From Streptomyces sp. NBC_00683 (GTDB lineage Bacteria > Actinomycetota > Actinomycetes > Streptomycetales > Streptomycetaceae), in NCBI RefSeq assembly GCF_036226745.1, contig NZ_CP109013.1:1860001-1924000 (forward strand): a stretch of 64,000 nucleotides of DNA. The letters run 5' to 3'. The notes beneath the pieces are model-generated. The model was given only the letters and a program-made list of their open reading frames with translations. It was not told the origin of the DNA and ran no database searches. The position numbers and the translations under genes are program-made. This document shows positions 34,380-43,817 of this stretch, piece by piece; within the stretch, counting starts at the first letter, position 1, and each line of letters opens with the position of its first letter.

Positions 34380-35465
34380 ATGAGACTGACCGACATATCG
34401 CTTGACTGGCTGCTTCCGGGCGCCGTACTGCTCGTGGGGGTCATGGCGGCGGTGACGGTGGTCGCGCGCGGCAAGCGCGCCGCTGAGAAGGCCGCGGCCG
34501 ACGACACCTGGGAACGCAGCGAGGACCGCCGCAGGCGCAAGGAGGCGCTCTACGCGACCGCCTCGTACGTCCTGCTGTTCTGCTGCGCCGCGGTTGCCGC
34601 CGCTCTCTCCTTCCACGGACTCGTCGGCTTCGGCCGGCAAAACCTCAGCCTCTCCGGGGGCTGGGAGTATCTCGTCCCCTTCGGCCTCGACGGGGCTGCC
34701 ATGTTCTGTTCGGTGCTCGCGGTGCGCGAGGCCAGCCACGGTGACGCGGCGCTGGGCTCCCGGCTGCTGGTGTGGACGTTCGCCGGCGCTGCCGCCTGGT
34801 TCAACTGGGTGCACGCGCCGCGCGGGATGGACCACGCGGGCGCCCCGCACTTCTTCGCGGGGATGTCCCTCTCGGCAGCCGTGCTGTTCGACCGGGCGCT
34901 CAAGCAGACCCGCAGGGCCGCCCTGCGGGAGCAGGGGCTGGTACCGCGGCCCCTGCCGCAGATCCGGATCGTCCGGTGGCTGCGGGCCCCCAGGGAGACC
35001 TTCGGCGCCTGGTCGCTGATGCTCCTCGAGGGCGTACGCACCCTGGACGAGGCGGTCGACGAGGTACGCGAGGACCGCCGGGAGAAGGAACAGGACCGGC
35101 ACCGCAGGAAGGACCAGGCGAAGCTGGACCGGGCCCAGATCAAGGCCCTGAACCGGCAGAACCGGGCCTGGGGACGCGTCGGCAGGAACGCCCACGAAGT
35201 GGACGTCCAGGCCATCGCCCCCGCACCGGGCGGCGGCACACCGGCCGTCGCGGAGCCTGCCATAACAGAGCCGGGACAGCTGCCCCTGCGTCCCCGGCCA
35301 TCCCTTCAAGCCGTCAACGGCCAGAAATCCAGGAGTACTTCGGCACAGAACCCGAACGGTGAACCCGTGACCGTCGACCTCACAGCGGAGGACGACACCC
35401 AGACACTGCCCCGGCTCGACTCGCTGGAGCAGAAGCTCAAGGATCTGGAGCAGCAGTTCGGCTAG
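34380..35465 (+). CDS. DUF2637 membrane protein
   Basis: 361 residues. Three or four helices (about 9-29, 60-82, 101-119, 131-150) with conserved FGLDGAAMFCSVLAVREASHG and FNWVHAPRGMDH, then a highly charged coiled-coil arm (DEVREDRREKEQDRHRRKD) and a Pro-rich tail ending in a predicted coiled coil. DUF2637 is the domain of Streptomyces SpdB-like spread proteins and of chromosomal relatives; here there are no other conjugation genes, so a plasmid-transfer role is not supported. 204 bp separate it from the FhuF-like gene. Function unknown. Confidence 0.8.
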   Translation: MRLTDISLDWLLPGAVLLVGVMAAVTVVARGKRAAEKAAADDTWERSEDRRRRKEALYATASYVLLFCCAAVAAALSFHGLVGFGRQNLSLSGGWEYLVPFGLDGAAMFCSVLAVREASHGDAALGSRLLVWTFAGAAAWFNWVHAPRGMDHAGAPHFFAGMSLSAAVLFDRALKQTRRAALREQGLVPRPLPQIRIVRWLRAPRETFGAWSLMLLEGVRTLDEAVDEVREDRREKEQDRHRRKDQAKLDRAQIKALNRQNRAWGRVGRNAHEVDVQAIAPAPGGGTPAVAEPAITEPGQLPLRPRPSLQAVNGQKSRSTSAQNPNGEPVTVDLTAEDDTQTLPRLDSLEQKLKDLEQQFG

Positions 35466-35502
35466 GGTCTTTCGTTTGGATCCGGACGGATCCGGACGCG
35501 AG

Positions 35503-35519
35503 GCCCTGTGCCTCAGGGC
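35503..35519. terminator. Weak hairpin between convergent DUF2637 / ATPase genes
   Basis: A 6-bp stem GCCCTG / CAGGGC with a 5-nt loop, touching the stop codon of the minus-strand gene. Preceded by the direct repeat GGATCCGGAC. Weak evidence. Confidence 0.3.
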
Positions 35520-35938
35520 TTCTCCCTGTTCAGCTCGAACCAGACCACCTTGCCCAGCGCCTGTGCGGTGACTCCCCAGGAGTCGGCCAGGCTCTGTACG
35601 AGGAGCAGTCCCCTGCCGTGCGTACCGTCGTCGGCGTTCGGTACGTACGGCTCGGGCTCCTGCCCCGCCAGGAAGTCGCGCACTTCCACCCGTAATCGCC
35701 TGGGCGCCGCCGTCACCGTGACCACTGCGCCGGTGCGGGTGTGGATCAGGGCGTTCGTCACGAGTTCGCTCAGCAGGAGCTCCGCCACGTCGGTGTCCTC
35801 GGGGCGTGAGCGGTAGCGCAGGAACTCCCGCAAGGCGCCTCTCACTTCCCCCACGCCCGACAGATCCGCGTGCCCCAGTCTCCGGTGCAGCCGCACCGGA
35901 CGGCTCTCCTGTCGCTTCGTCATGTCCCCCGCGCGCAC
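35513..35938 (-). CDS. RsbW-like ATP-binding protein (anti-sigma/serine kinase fold)
   Basis: 141 residues of HATPase_c_2 type. N-box LLLSELVTNALIHT, G1-like region VRDFLAGQEPEPYV, and GTHGRGLLLVQSLADSWGV closing the ATP lid. Streptomyces has dozens of such stand-alone kinases that act on anti-sigma antagonists or regulate sigma factors; the partner here is unknown. Start GTG 35938 stands 10 nt after GGAGG. Separated from the RNase gene by 217 bp. Confidence 0.82.
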   Translation of the reverse strand: MRAGDMTKRQESRPVRLHRRLGHADLSGVGEVRGALREFLRYRSRPEDTDVAELLLSELVTNALIHTRTGAVVTVTAAPRRLRVEVRDFLAGQEPEPYVPNADDGTHGRGLLLVQSLADSWGVTAQALGKVVWFELNREKP

Positions 35939-36155
35939 AGTGAATCGACCTCCTTCGAGTCGTCATCCCTCGAACACCTTCACGGGATGCATGCCCCACA
36001 GACGGGCACTCACGCTTTTACGGGCGTCAACAGGTGAACGGACACCGGCGCAACCCCGGCCGGAAGGCCAGTGCGTTACGTTTCCGTACCCACGGTTAAC
36101 TTCCAAAAAATTCACATGAGTCGGCGTTGACGGATAGGGATCTACGCGCGTCATC

Positions 36156-36563
36156 ATGGTGCCCATGCGAATCCCCCCACGCATCACCACGCTCGGCGGC
36201 ATCGCCGCCCTCCTGTCCGTCCTCTTCGTCGGCGGCCCGGTCACCGCGACGGCCGCGACCGTCCCCTCGGTCACCGCGGTCGGCAGCATCTGCTACTCCG
36301 CTCTGCCGTCGCAGGCGCACGACACCCTCGATCTCATCGACGCGGGAGGTCCTTTCCCGTACGACCAGGACGGCACCGTCTTCCAGAACCGGGAAGGCAT
36401 CCTGCCGAGCCAGGGAACCGGCTACTACCACGAGTACACGGTCATCACGCCTGGTTCCTCGACCCGCGGTGCCCGTCGGATCGTGACGGGTGAAGAGGTC
36501 CAGGAGGACTACTACACCGCTGACCACTACGAGTCCTTCGACCTGGTCGACCACGACTGCTGA
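36156..36563 (+). CDS. Secreted guanyl-specific ribonuclease (RNase Sa type)
   Basis: 135 residues. A signal peptide (about 1-35, LSVLFVGGPVTATAA) leads to a mature domain of about 97 residues with SICYSALPSQAHDTLDLI, FQNREGILPSQGTGYYHEYT and RRIVTGEEVQEDYYTADHYE. These are the RNase Sa hallmarks: catalytic Glu in YYHEYT, Arg in GARRI, and His in ADHYES. Two Cys near the ends are the expected disulfide pair. It cleaves RNA after G. ATG 36165 is an alternative start. The next gene encodes a barstar-type inhibitor. Confidence 0.9.
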   Translation: MVPMRIPPRITTLGGIAALLSVLFVGGPVTATAATVPSVTAVGSICYSALPSQAHDTLDLIDAGGPFPYDQDGTVFQNREGILPSQGTGYYHEYTVITPGSSTRGARRIVTGEEVQEDYYTADHYESFDLVDHDC

Positions 36564-36574
36564 TCAGTAGTCCC

Positions 36575-36627
36575 CCGGTCCGGTCCGCGCCGTCGTCCCC
36601 CACCTGCGGCGCGGATCACCGGACCGG
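36575..36627 (+). terminator. Strong hairpin between RNase and barstar genes
   Basis: CCGGTCCGGT...CCGCGCCG pairs with CGGCGCGG...ACCGGACCGG; the only irregularity is a bulge of about 3 nt. It follows the RNase stop by about 10 nt and could terminate most transcripts or set the ratio between enzyme and inhibitor. Confidence 0.65.
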
Positions 36628-36659
36628 CGGCGGGAGAACCGCGCTTGTACCCTCCACGC

Positions 36660-37049
36660 ATGACCGTGATCTATGTGATCGACGGCTCCGAGGTCACCGG
36701 CCTGGAGCGCTTCTGGGACGTGGTCGGCGAGGCGGTGAACGGCCCCGGCGGCTATTTCGGCCGCAGTCTCGACTCGTTCGCCGACTGTCTGAGCGGTGGC
36801 ATGGGCACCCCGGACGACGCCGACTTCGCCGTCGAATGGCGCGACCACGCGCTCTCCGCCCGTGCGCTGGGCCACGAGGAGACCGCACGCCATCTGCGGC
36901 GCACGCTCACCCGTGTGCACCCCACCGGGAGGGCGGCTGCCGAGCACGCGCTGGCCGATGCGCTGGCCGGCCGGGGCCCGACGCTCTTCGACACGCTGGT
37001 GGAGATCATCACGGAACGGACCGCGCCCGGGACCCTGCGGCTGAGGTGA
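36660..37049 (+). CDS. Barstar-type ribonuclease inhibitor
   Basis: 129 residues. The barstar fold is shown by IYVIDGSEVTGLERFWDVVG and YFGRSLDSFADCLSGG, where the second contains the Asp/Glu helix that plugs a ribonuclease active site. A Streptomyces barstar relative of this kind is known to inhibit RNase Sa. ATG 36660 has a modest ribosome site. No signal peptide, so it would protect the producing cell from its own or imported RNase. Confidence 0.85.
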   Translation: MTVIYVIDGSEVTGLERFWDVVGEAVNGPGGYFGRSLDSFADCLSGGMGTPDDADFAVEWRDHALSARALGHEETARHLRRTLTRVHPTGRAAAEHALADALAGRGPTLFDTLVEIITERTAPGTLRLR

Positions 37050-37116
37050 TCACGGGCGCGGTACGGGGAAGTGAAGCCCTGTAACACCCCGCAGGCACCG
37101 ACCCCGAGGAGCCGTG

Positions 37117-40100
37117 ATGCACGACGACCGCACACTGGTGGAGGGCCGCCTGGAGCGGGCGCTCCAGCAGTTCGTCCGCCCCGCCCAGTACGCGGCCCGG
37201 ACCCCTCTGGCCCTCTCCGCCTGGCACGCCCCCGGCGAACCCGTGCCGGTGGCCGACGCGCTCGGTCAGGCGTACGAGCCCTTCGTGACCGGTACGGCAT
37301 GGGGGAAGCCGTGGTCCACGACCTGGTTCCGGCTCACGGGCAGCGTGCCCGAGGAGTGGTCGGGACGCCGGGTGGAGGTGGTCGTCGATCCCGGGTTCTC
37401 CGGCCAGGGCCCGGGTTTCCAGGCGGAGGGGATGCTGTACGGCACCGACGGCGTCCCCCTCAAGGGCATCCATCCACGCAACCGGCACCTCACGGTCTCC
37501 GCGGCGGCGAAGGGCGGTGAGCCGGTCTCCCTGCTCCTGGAGGCGGCGGCCAACCCCGCCGTGCTGGAGCACGGCTTCGAACCGACCCCGCTCGGCGACG
37601 TACTGACCGCCGGGGACCGCCCCCTCTACACGTTCGCCTCCGCCGACCTCGCCGTCCTCGACGAGGACGTCTGGCATCTCGTCCTGGACATCGAGGTGCT
37701 GTCCGAGCTGATGGGCGAGCTGCCCGCCGACCGCTCCCGTAGCCACGAGATCCTGCGGGCGCTGGAACGCATGCTGGACGCCCTCGATCTGCACGATGTG
37801 GCAGGCACGGCGGCGGCGGCCCGGGCGGAGCTGGCCGAGGCCCTGTCCAGGCCCGCCTCCGCGAGCGCACACCGCGTGTCGGCGGCCGGGCACGCGCACA
37901 TCGACTCGGCGTGGCTGTGGCCGCTGCGCGAGACGGTGCGCAAGGCCTCGCGCACCTTCGCCAACGTCACCGCTCTGGCCCAGGACTATCCGGAGCTGGT
38001 CTTCGCGTGCTCCCAGGCCCAGCAGTACGCCTGGGTGAAGGAGCATCAGCCGCACATCTGGGAGCGGATCAAGCAGGCGGTCGCGGACGGCCGGTGGGCA
38101 CCGGTCGGCTCGATGTGGGTGGAGTCCGACGCCAACATGCCCGGCGGTGAGGCGCTGGCCCGGCAGATCGTGCACGGCAAGCGCTTCTTCACCGAGGAGC
38201 TCGGGGTCGAGACGGAGGAGATCTGGCTGCCGGACTCCTTCGGCTACACGGCGGCCTTCCCGCAGTTGGCCCGGCTGGCCGGGGTCCGGTGGTTCCTGAC
38301 GCAGAAGCTGTCCTGGAACCAGCACAACAGGATGCCGCACCACACGTTCTGGTGGGAGGGCATCGACGGGACCCGGGTCTTCACGCATTTCCCTCCGGTG
38401 GACACGTACAACGCGCAGTTCCACGCAAGCGAACTCGCCCGCGCGGAGAAGAACTTCGCCGAGAAAGGCCGCGCCTCGCGCTCCCTGGTGCCGTTCGGCT
38501 GGGGCGACGGAGGGGGCGGGCCGACCCGCGAGATGCTGGAGAAGGCCCGCAGGCTCCGGGATCTGGAGGGCTCGCCCCGGGTCGAGATCGAGAAGCCCTC
38601 GGCGTTCTTCGCGGCGGCCGAGGAGGAGTACGGCACCGAGGCACCGGTCTGGTCGGGCGAGCTGTACCTGGAGCTGCACCGGGGGACGTACACCTCCCAG
38701 GCAGCCACCAAGCGCGGCAACCGCCGCAGTGAACACCTGCTGCGTGAGGCGGAGTTGTGGGCGACCGCGGCGGCCCTGCGCGACCCCGGCTACCACTACC
38801 CGTACGAGACGCTGGAGAGGATCTGGAAGACCGTTCTGCTGCTGCAGTTCCATGACATCCTGCCCGGCTCGTCCATCGCCTGGGTGCACCGCGAGGCCCG
38901 CGACACGTACGAGGCGGTGCGGGCGGAGCTCGCCGACGTGGTGGCCGAGGCCGTGACGGCGCTCGGCCCGCCGGAAGGTCTCGTGGCGCTCAACGCCTCG
39001 CCGTACGACCGCAGTCATGTGCTCGAACTGGACGCGGATGCGAGCGGAGTGCTGCCGTCGGGCGCCCATGTGCAGGCACTGGGCGAAGGGCGCACGGCGG
39101 TGGCGGCACGGACGCCGGCCCTGGGTGCGGGGCTGCTGGACGGCTCGGTGGTGCCGGACCACGCGGCCACGGCGACCGGCACCGCGGAGGACGGCGGAAT
39201 CGTTCTGGACAACGGGCTCCTGCGGGTCACGGTCGACCGGGACGGGCTGATCGCCTCGGTGCGGGACCTGGTGGCCGGCCGGGACGTCCTCGCCCCCGGC
39301 CACCGGGCGAACCTCCTTCAGCTGCACCCGGATCACCCCAACCACTGGGACGCCTGGGACATCGACCGGCACTACCGCCGCTCGCGCACGGACCTGACGG
39401 ACGCGGACTCCGTCGAGACGGTCGAGGCCGGGCCGCTGCGGGCCGCCGTCCGCGTGGTGCGCTCCTTCGGAGCGTCCCGGATCGTGCAGGAGCTGCGGCT
39501 CTCCGCGGGCAGCCGGCAGCTCGACATCGACACCGAGGTGGACTGGCAGGAGTCGGAGAAGGTCCTGAAGGCGGCCTTCCCGCTGGACGTCCACGCCGAA
39601 CGGTCCACGGCCGAGATCCAGTTCGGCCATGTGCACCGGGCGACGCACGACAACACCGGCTGGGACGCGGCGCGTTTCGAGATCTGCGCACACCGCTGGC
39701 TGCGCGTCGCCGAACCGGGCTACGGCGTCGCGGTCCTCAACGACTCGACCTACGGCCACGAGGTGACACGGACCCCGCACGAGGCCGGGCTCGGCACGAC
39801 CGTACGGCTGTCGCTGCTGCGCGCACCGCACAGCCCGGACCCGCACGCCGATCTCGGGACGCACCGCTTCCGCTACGCCCTGGCGCCCGGTGCGCAGGTC
39901 ACCGATGCGGTGCGGGAGGGGCTGGCGCTCAACCTGCCGCTGCGGGCGGCGGTGGCCCCGGCCGTGCCGTCGCTGGTGACGACGGGGCATCCGGCCGTGA
40001 CCGTGGAGTCGGTGAAGCTCGCCGAGGACCGCGGCGGTGATGTCGTCGTGCGGCTGTACGAGTCGGCCGGAGGGCGGGCGGACACCACTCTGCGGGTCGG

Positions 40101-40233
40101 TTTCCCCGTGGTGCGGGCGCAGATCACCGACCTCCTGGAGCGGCCGGTGGAAGAGGCCGTGGCCGGCGAGGACGGTCTTGCGCTGTCGCTCAGGCCCTTC
40201 CAGATCCTGACGGTGCGGCTGACACCCGCCTGA
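37117..40233 (+). CDS. Alpha-mannosidase, glycoside hydrolase family 38
   Basis: 1038 residues. ATG 37117 is preferred over the adjacent GTG 37114 because GAGGA is 6 nt away. The GH38 catalytic part has AAGHAHIDSAWLWPLRETV, with the zinc ligands His and Asp, and the nucleophile Asp in EEIWLPDSFGYTAAFPQLA. The linker helix bundle and C-terminal beta sandwich domain follow, with LQFHDILPGSSIAWVHREA. No signal peptide is visible, so the enzyme is cytoplasmic and probably trims imported mannosides. The end lies only 12 bp from the stop of the convergent pyruvate oxidase gene. Confidence 0.9.
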   Translation: MHDDRTLVEGRLERALQQFVRPAQYAARTPLALSAWHAPGEPVPVADALGQAYEPFVTGTAWGKPWSTTWFRLTGSVPEEWSGRRVEVVVDPGFSGQGPGFQAEGMLYGTDGVPLKGIHPRNRHLTVSAAAKGGEPVSLLLEAAANPAVLEHGFEPTPLGDVLTAGDRPLYTFASADLAVLDEDVWHLVLDIEVLSELMGELPADRSRSHEILRALERMLDALDLHDVAGTAAAARAELAEALSRPASASAHRVSAAGHAHIDSAWLWPLRETVRKASRTFANVTALAQDYPELVFACSQAQQYAWVKEHQPHIWERIKQAVADGRWAPVGSMWVESDANMPGGEALARQIVHGKRFFTEELGVETEEIWLPDSFGYTAAFPQLARLAGVRWFLTQKLSWNQHNRMPHHTFWWEGIDGTRVFTHFPPVDTYNAQFHASELARAEKNFAEKGRASRSLVPFGWGDGGGGPTREMLEKARRLRDLEGSPRVEIEKPSAFFAAAEEEYGTEAPVWSGELYLELHRGTYTSQAATKRGNRRSEHLLREAELWATAAALRDPGYHYPYETLERIWKTVLLLQFHDILPGSSIAWVHREARDTYEAVRAELADVVAEAVTALGPPEGLVALNASPYDRSHVLELDADASGVLPSGAHVQALGEGRTAVAARTPALGAGLLDGSVVPDHAATATGTAEDGGIVLDNGLLRVTVDRDGLIASVRDLVAGRDVLAPGHRANLLQLHPDHPNHWDAWDIDRHYRRSRTDLTDADSVETVEAGPLRAAVRVVRSFGASRIVQELRLSAGSRQLDIDTEVDWQESEKVLKAAFPLDVHAERSTAEIQFGHVHRATHDNTGWDAARFEICAHRWLRVAEPGYGVAVLNDSTYGHEVTRTPHEAGLGTTVRLSLLRAPHSPDPHADLGTHRFRYALAPGAQVTDAVREGLALNLPLRAAVAPAVPSLVTTGHPAVTVESVKLAEDRGGDVVVRLYESAGGRADTTLRVGFPVVRAQITDLLERPVEEAVAGEDGLALSLRPFQILTVRLTPA

Positions 40234-40245
40234 GCGTGCCCCAGG

Positions 40246-41988
40246 TCAGGGTCGGGGCATGTTCCGGAGGTTGGAGCGGGCCATCTGGAGCATCCGGCCC
40301 ACTCCGCCGTCCAGCACGATCTTGCTGGCGGAGAGCGCGAAGCCGGTCACCATGTCGGCGCTGATCTTCGGCGGGATGGAGAGCGCGTTCGGGTCGGTGA
40401 CCACGTCGACGAGTGCGGGGCCCTTGTGCTTGAAGGCGTCCTTGAGGGCGCCTTCGAGCTGCTTGGGCTTCTCCACCCGCACCCCGTACGCCCCGCAGGC
40501 ACGGGCGACCGCCGCGAAGTCCGGATTCTTGTTCGCCGTGCCGAACGAGGGCAGTCCCGCGACGAGCATCTCCAGTTCGACCATGCCGAGCGAGGAGTTG
40601 TTGAACAGGACCACCTTCACCGGCAGGTCGTACTGGACCAGGGTGAGGAAGTCGCCCATCAGCATGGTGAATCCGCCGTCGCCCGACATCGACACGACCT
40701 GCCGGTTCCGGTCGGTGAACTGGGCGCCGATCGCCTGCGGCAGCGCGTTGGCCATCGAGCCGTGGCTGAACGAACCGATCACCCGGCGCTTGCCGTTGGG
40801 CGTGAGATAGCGGGCGGCCCACACGTTGCACATGCCCGTGTCGACGGTGAACACGGCGTCTTCGTCGGCGAGTTCGTCGAGCACCGAGGCGACGTACTCC
40901 GGGTGGATCGGAACGTGCTTCTCGACCTTGCGGGTGTACGCCTTGACCACGCCCTCGAGCGCGTCGGCATGCTTCTTCAGCATCCGGTCGAGGAACTTGC
41001 GGTCGGTCTTGGCCTTCACGCGCGGTGTGAGCGACCGCAGGGTCTCGCGTACGTCGCCCCAGACCGCCAGATCGAGCTTGGAGCGACGGCCCAGGTGCTC
41101 GGGACGCACATCCACCTGGACGATCTTCACATCGGTCGGGAGGAACGCGTTGTACGGGAAGTCGGTGCCGAGCAGGATGAGCAGATCGCACTCGTGGGTG
41201 GCCTCGTAGGCGGCGCCGTAGCCGAGCAGTCCGCTCATGCCGACGTCGTACGGATTGTCGTACTGGATCCACTCCTTGCCGCGCAGCGCGTGCCCGACCG
41301 GGGCCTTGACGCGCCCGGCGAACTCCATCACCTCGGCGTGCGCGCCTGCGGTGCCGCTGCCGCAGAACAGCGTCACCCGTTCGGCCTCGTCGACCATCCG
41401 GCAGAGCTTCTCGATCTCCTCGTCACCGGGCCGTACGGAGGGCCGCGTGGTGACCAGAGCATGCTCGATCGACTTCTCCGGGGCCGGCCGGGAGGCGATG
41501 TCGCCGGGCATCGAGACGACGCTGACCCCGCCGCGTCCGATCGCGTGCTGGACAGCGGTCTGGAGCAGCCGGGGCATCTGCTGCGGGTTGGAGATCATCT
41601 CGTTGTAGTGGCTGCACTCCTGGAAGAGCAGCTCGGGATGGGTCTCCTGGAAGTAGCCGAGCCCGATCTCGCTCGAAGGGATGTGCGAGGCGAGGGCGAG
41701 GACCGGGGCCATGGAGCGGTGGGCGTCGTAGAGGCCGTTGATGAGGTGCAGATTGCCGGGGCCGCACGACCCTGCGCAGGCCGCCAGGGTGCCGGTGATC
41801 TGGGCTTCCGCACCGGCGGCGAACGCGGCGGTCTCCTCGTGCCTGACCTGGATCCATTCGATGGCCGCGTTGCGCCGGATGGCGTCGACCACGGGGTTGA
41901 GGCTGTCACCGACGACGCCGTACATCCGCTTCACCCCCGCCCGCACGAGAATGTCGACGAACTGTTCCGACACGTTCTGCTTGGCCAT
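40246..41988 (-). CDS. poxB: Thiamine diphosphate-dependent pyruvate oxidase (PoxB-like)
   Basis: 580 residues. Three-part ThDP fold: the Pyr domain has the activating Glu in QVRHEETAAFAAGAEAQ; the central FAD/Rossmann-like domain is present; the PP domain has the GDGG...NN motif (SMSGDGGFTMLMGDF, then VLFNNSSLGMV). The family branch is pyruvate dehydrogenase (quinone)/pyruvate oxidase, converting pyruvate to acetate (PoxB) or acetyl phosphate. ATG 41988 starts MAKQNVSEQFVDIL. Monocistronic, with no hairpin in the short convergent gap. Confidence 0.85.
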   Translation of the reverse strand: MAKQNVSEQFVDILVRAGVKRMYGVVGDSLNPVVDAIRRNAAIEWIQVRHEETAAFAAGAEAQITGTLAACAGSCGPGNLHLINGLYDAHRSMAPVLALASHIPSSEIGLGYFQETHPELLFQECSHYNEMISNPQQMPRLLQTAVQHAIGRGGVSVVSMPGDIASRPAPEKSIEHALVTTRPSVRPGDEEIEKLCRMVDEAERVTLFCGSGTAGAHAEVMEFAGRVKAPVGHALRGKEWIQYDNPYDVGMSGLLGYGAAYEATHECDLLILLGTDFPYNAFLPTDVKIVQVDVRPEHLGRRSKLDLAVWGDVRETLRSLTPRVKAKTDRKFLDRMLKKHADALEGVVKAYTRKVEKHVPIHPEYVASVLDELADEDAVFTVDTGMCNVWAARYLTPNGKRRVIGSFSHGSMANALPQAIGAQFTDRNRQVVSMSGDGGFTMLMGDFLTLVQYDLPVKVVLFNNSSLGMVELEMLVAGLPSFGTANKNPDFAAVARACGAYGVRVEKPKQLEGALKDAFKHKGPALVDVVTDPNALSIPPKISADMVTGFALSASKIVLDGGVGRMLQMARSNLRNMPRP

Positions 41989-42098
41989 GGGTGTGCGCCC
42001 TCTCTGCGTGTGCTCGGCGCACATGCGGCTGTCCGGGCTCCGGGGCCGGGACAGCCGGCCGTCGGACTCCGGAGTCCATCAACCCATGGCGTGCGGCG

Positions 42099-43679
42099 TT
42101 ACGCCTCCCAGACCGCGGCGCTCGTGCGGTCGTCGGCATACCCCTTGGCCCTCGTCTGGATGTCCGCGAGGAATGCGGCCAGTCCAGGGGGCCCGGTGGC
42201 GCTCCAGCGCTCGGCGAGCTCCTCGGAGAGGGCGGGCTCGCCCCGCATCGGTTCGGCCAGACCGTTGCTGCAGAGCAGCAGCGTGTCCCCCGGACGGGCG
42301 ACCGAGGCACGGAAACGGAACGGTTCGGCGGGCGGCGGCACAGGACTCTCGATGTACGGGGACGGCGGCGTCGTGATCTGCAGGTCCATCGTCAGCCGGT
42401 CGCCGCCCGGCCCCTCTTCGCTCTCCGCACCGGTCTGGGGGGCCGAGCCGAAACCGACGACGGGTTCCCCCCGACGGGCACCGGCGGGCGGTACCGGCGG
42501 TTCGAGGTCCTGCCAGGCACCGTCACGGAGCCGGAACAGGCCCCCGTCGCCGGTGCCGAAGAAGACCCGGGTGCGGCACTCGGGGTCGGCGGACAGGAGC
42601 AGGCAGCGCAGGCCCACGGTGTAGGCGTCGGCCTCGATGCCCAGCTCCGCCGCGCGGGCGCGCAGCTTGCCGTAGGTCCGGTCGGTGAGACGGTGCAGAC
42701 CCGATTTGAGTTCGCCCCGGCGTCCCGCCCTTATGTCGTCGGAGAGCCGGGTGTGGCTGCGGCCCACGGCGCCCCCGATCCAGCGGCAGGCGTCGGCGGC
42801 GGCGAGGTGCGCGTACTCGGCGGCCCGGGCACCGCCGGCGACGGCGACCAGGACGAGGGAACCGTCACCGGCACCGAAGCGTGCCGTCAGCAGGGCGTCA
42901 CGCCGGGGCTCGCCCCGGAAGCGCGCCGAGTCCCCGCGTACGGAGGCGGCCCGCAGGGTGTACGTCCCGTACCGGGCGCCGTCGAGCACGGTGTCGGCGA
43001 CGAGCCCGTCGAGGTCACCGGGGCCGGATACGGGCAGGGCGACGGGCTCGGCATCGTAGGTGGGCGGCCGGTCCCCGATGTGGCCGACGACGGGGCGGGA
43101 CGCCGTGACAGGGCCCGCGGGCTGTTCGGGGGCGCCGTTGCGGGTGAACTCCGGCTGCGCCGCCGTGGCATCGGCGGGCCCGGCGGCCTGCTCGGGCGGC
43201 TGCTCGGGCGGCGGCGGGGCGGCGAAGGTCCGCGGCTGCGGGGATCCGGCCGGAGACTCCCACGGAGCGGGGCAGGCCACGGTGCGCGTCGACGCGGGAG
43301 GAGGCGGCCCGGCGGGTGTCCGCGGCACGGCCGGTACGGCTCGCTGGGGCGCGGGCACGCCGTCCGCGGCGGACCGCTGAGGCACAGGGGGCGCCTTCGG
43401 TGGGGGCTGCCGCATCCGGTGTGCGCCGGCGGGCGGCGCACCGGGAACCGACGGCCTTGCGGGTACGCGGGGGTCGGGCACGGGGACGGCGGCGCCCTCG
43501 TTCGTTCCTGTGTCCGTGCGGTCGTCCTCCGGTGGACCCACCGCGTCCGATGCGGAGTCGAAGCGGTCGTCGAGACTGTCGGCCGCGCTGCTGGGCCCCG
43601 TGTCCGGCGCGGTCTCGTCGTACAGCCTGCGCCACCAGTCGTCCTCGTGGGCGGCGGGCGTCTCCCCCTGCTGACTCAT
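42099..43679 (-). CDS. PP2C-like protein phosphatase with a long Pro-rich N-terminus
   Basis: 526 residues. Residues 1-200 are low-complexity Pro/Ala with WWRRLYDET near the start; residues 210-526 resemble a PP2C fold (SVRGDSARFRGEPRRDALLT, then VLVAVAGGARAAEY). The canonical metal-binding Asp-Gly of DGMGG appears replaced by VAGGARA, so catalysis is doubtful. Possibly a regulatory pseudophosphatase of stress or cell-wall signalling. ATG 43679 is chosen at MSQQGETPAAHEDD. Confidence 0.72.
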   Translation of the reverse strand: MSQQGETPAAHEDDWWRRLYDETAPDTGPSSAADSLDDRFDSASDAVGPPEDDRTDTGTNEGAAVPVPDPRVPARPSVPGAPPAGAHRMRQPPPKAPPVPQRSAADGVPAPQRAVPAVPRTPAGPPPPASTRTVACPAPWESPAGSPQPRTFAAPPPPEQPPEQAAGPADATAAQPEFTRNGAPEQPAGPVTASRPVVGHIGDRPPTYDAEPVALPVSGPGDLDGLVADTVLDGARYGTYTLRAASVRGDSARFRGEPRRDALLTARFGAGDGSLVLVAVAGGARAAEYAHLAAADACRWIGGAVGRSHTRLSDDIRAGRRGELKSGLHRLTDRTYGKLRARAAELGIEADAYTVGLRCLLLSADPECRTRVFFGTGDGGLFRLRDGAWQDLEPPVPPAGARRGEPVVGFGSAPQTGAESEEGPGGDRLTMDLQITTPPSPYIESPVPPPAEPFRFRASVARPGDTLLLCSNGLAEPMRGEPALSEELAERWSATGPPGLAAFLADIQTRAKGYADDRTSAAVWEA

Positions 43680-43757
43680 GCCCTTATTGTCCACCGCGCG
43701 GGCCGTGCGAAAACGGTTCATCCGGAAAAGAGGCCTGGAATTGACGGCCGGAAAAGG

Positions 43758-43803
43758 GTCCGCCGGGCGGCCCCACCCCCCACGGGAAGGACGCCCGGCG
43801 GAC
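43758..43803. terminator. Terminator, PP2C-like / S8 protease region
   Basis: A perfect 12-bp stem GTCCGCCGGGCG / CGCCCGGCGGAC closing a 22-nt loop, immediately after the minus-strand protease stop. It also lies about 80 bp upstream of the PP2C-like start. Confidence 0.7.
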
Positions 43804-43817
43804 CGGTCAGGGTGTCG

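Noticed and set aside
34380..35465. Considered a remnant of an integrative plasmid because DUF2637 resembles SpdB proteins
   Set aside because: No integrase, replication or transfer genes nor attachment repeats are visible; a chromosomal homolog is more likely.
37009..39990. A 993-codon minus-strand frame opposite the mannosidase
   Set aside because: Arg/His/Gln-rich antisense shadow; the plus-strand GH38 motifs are unambiguous.
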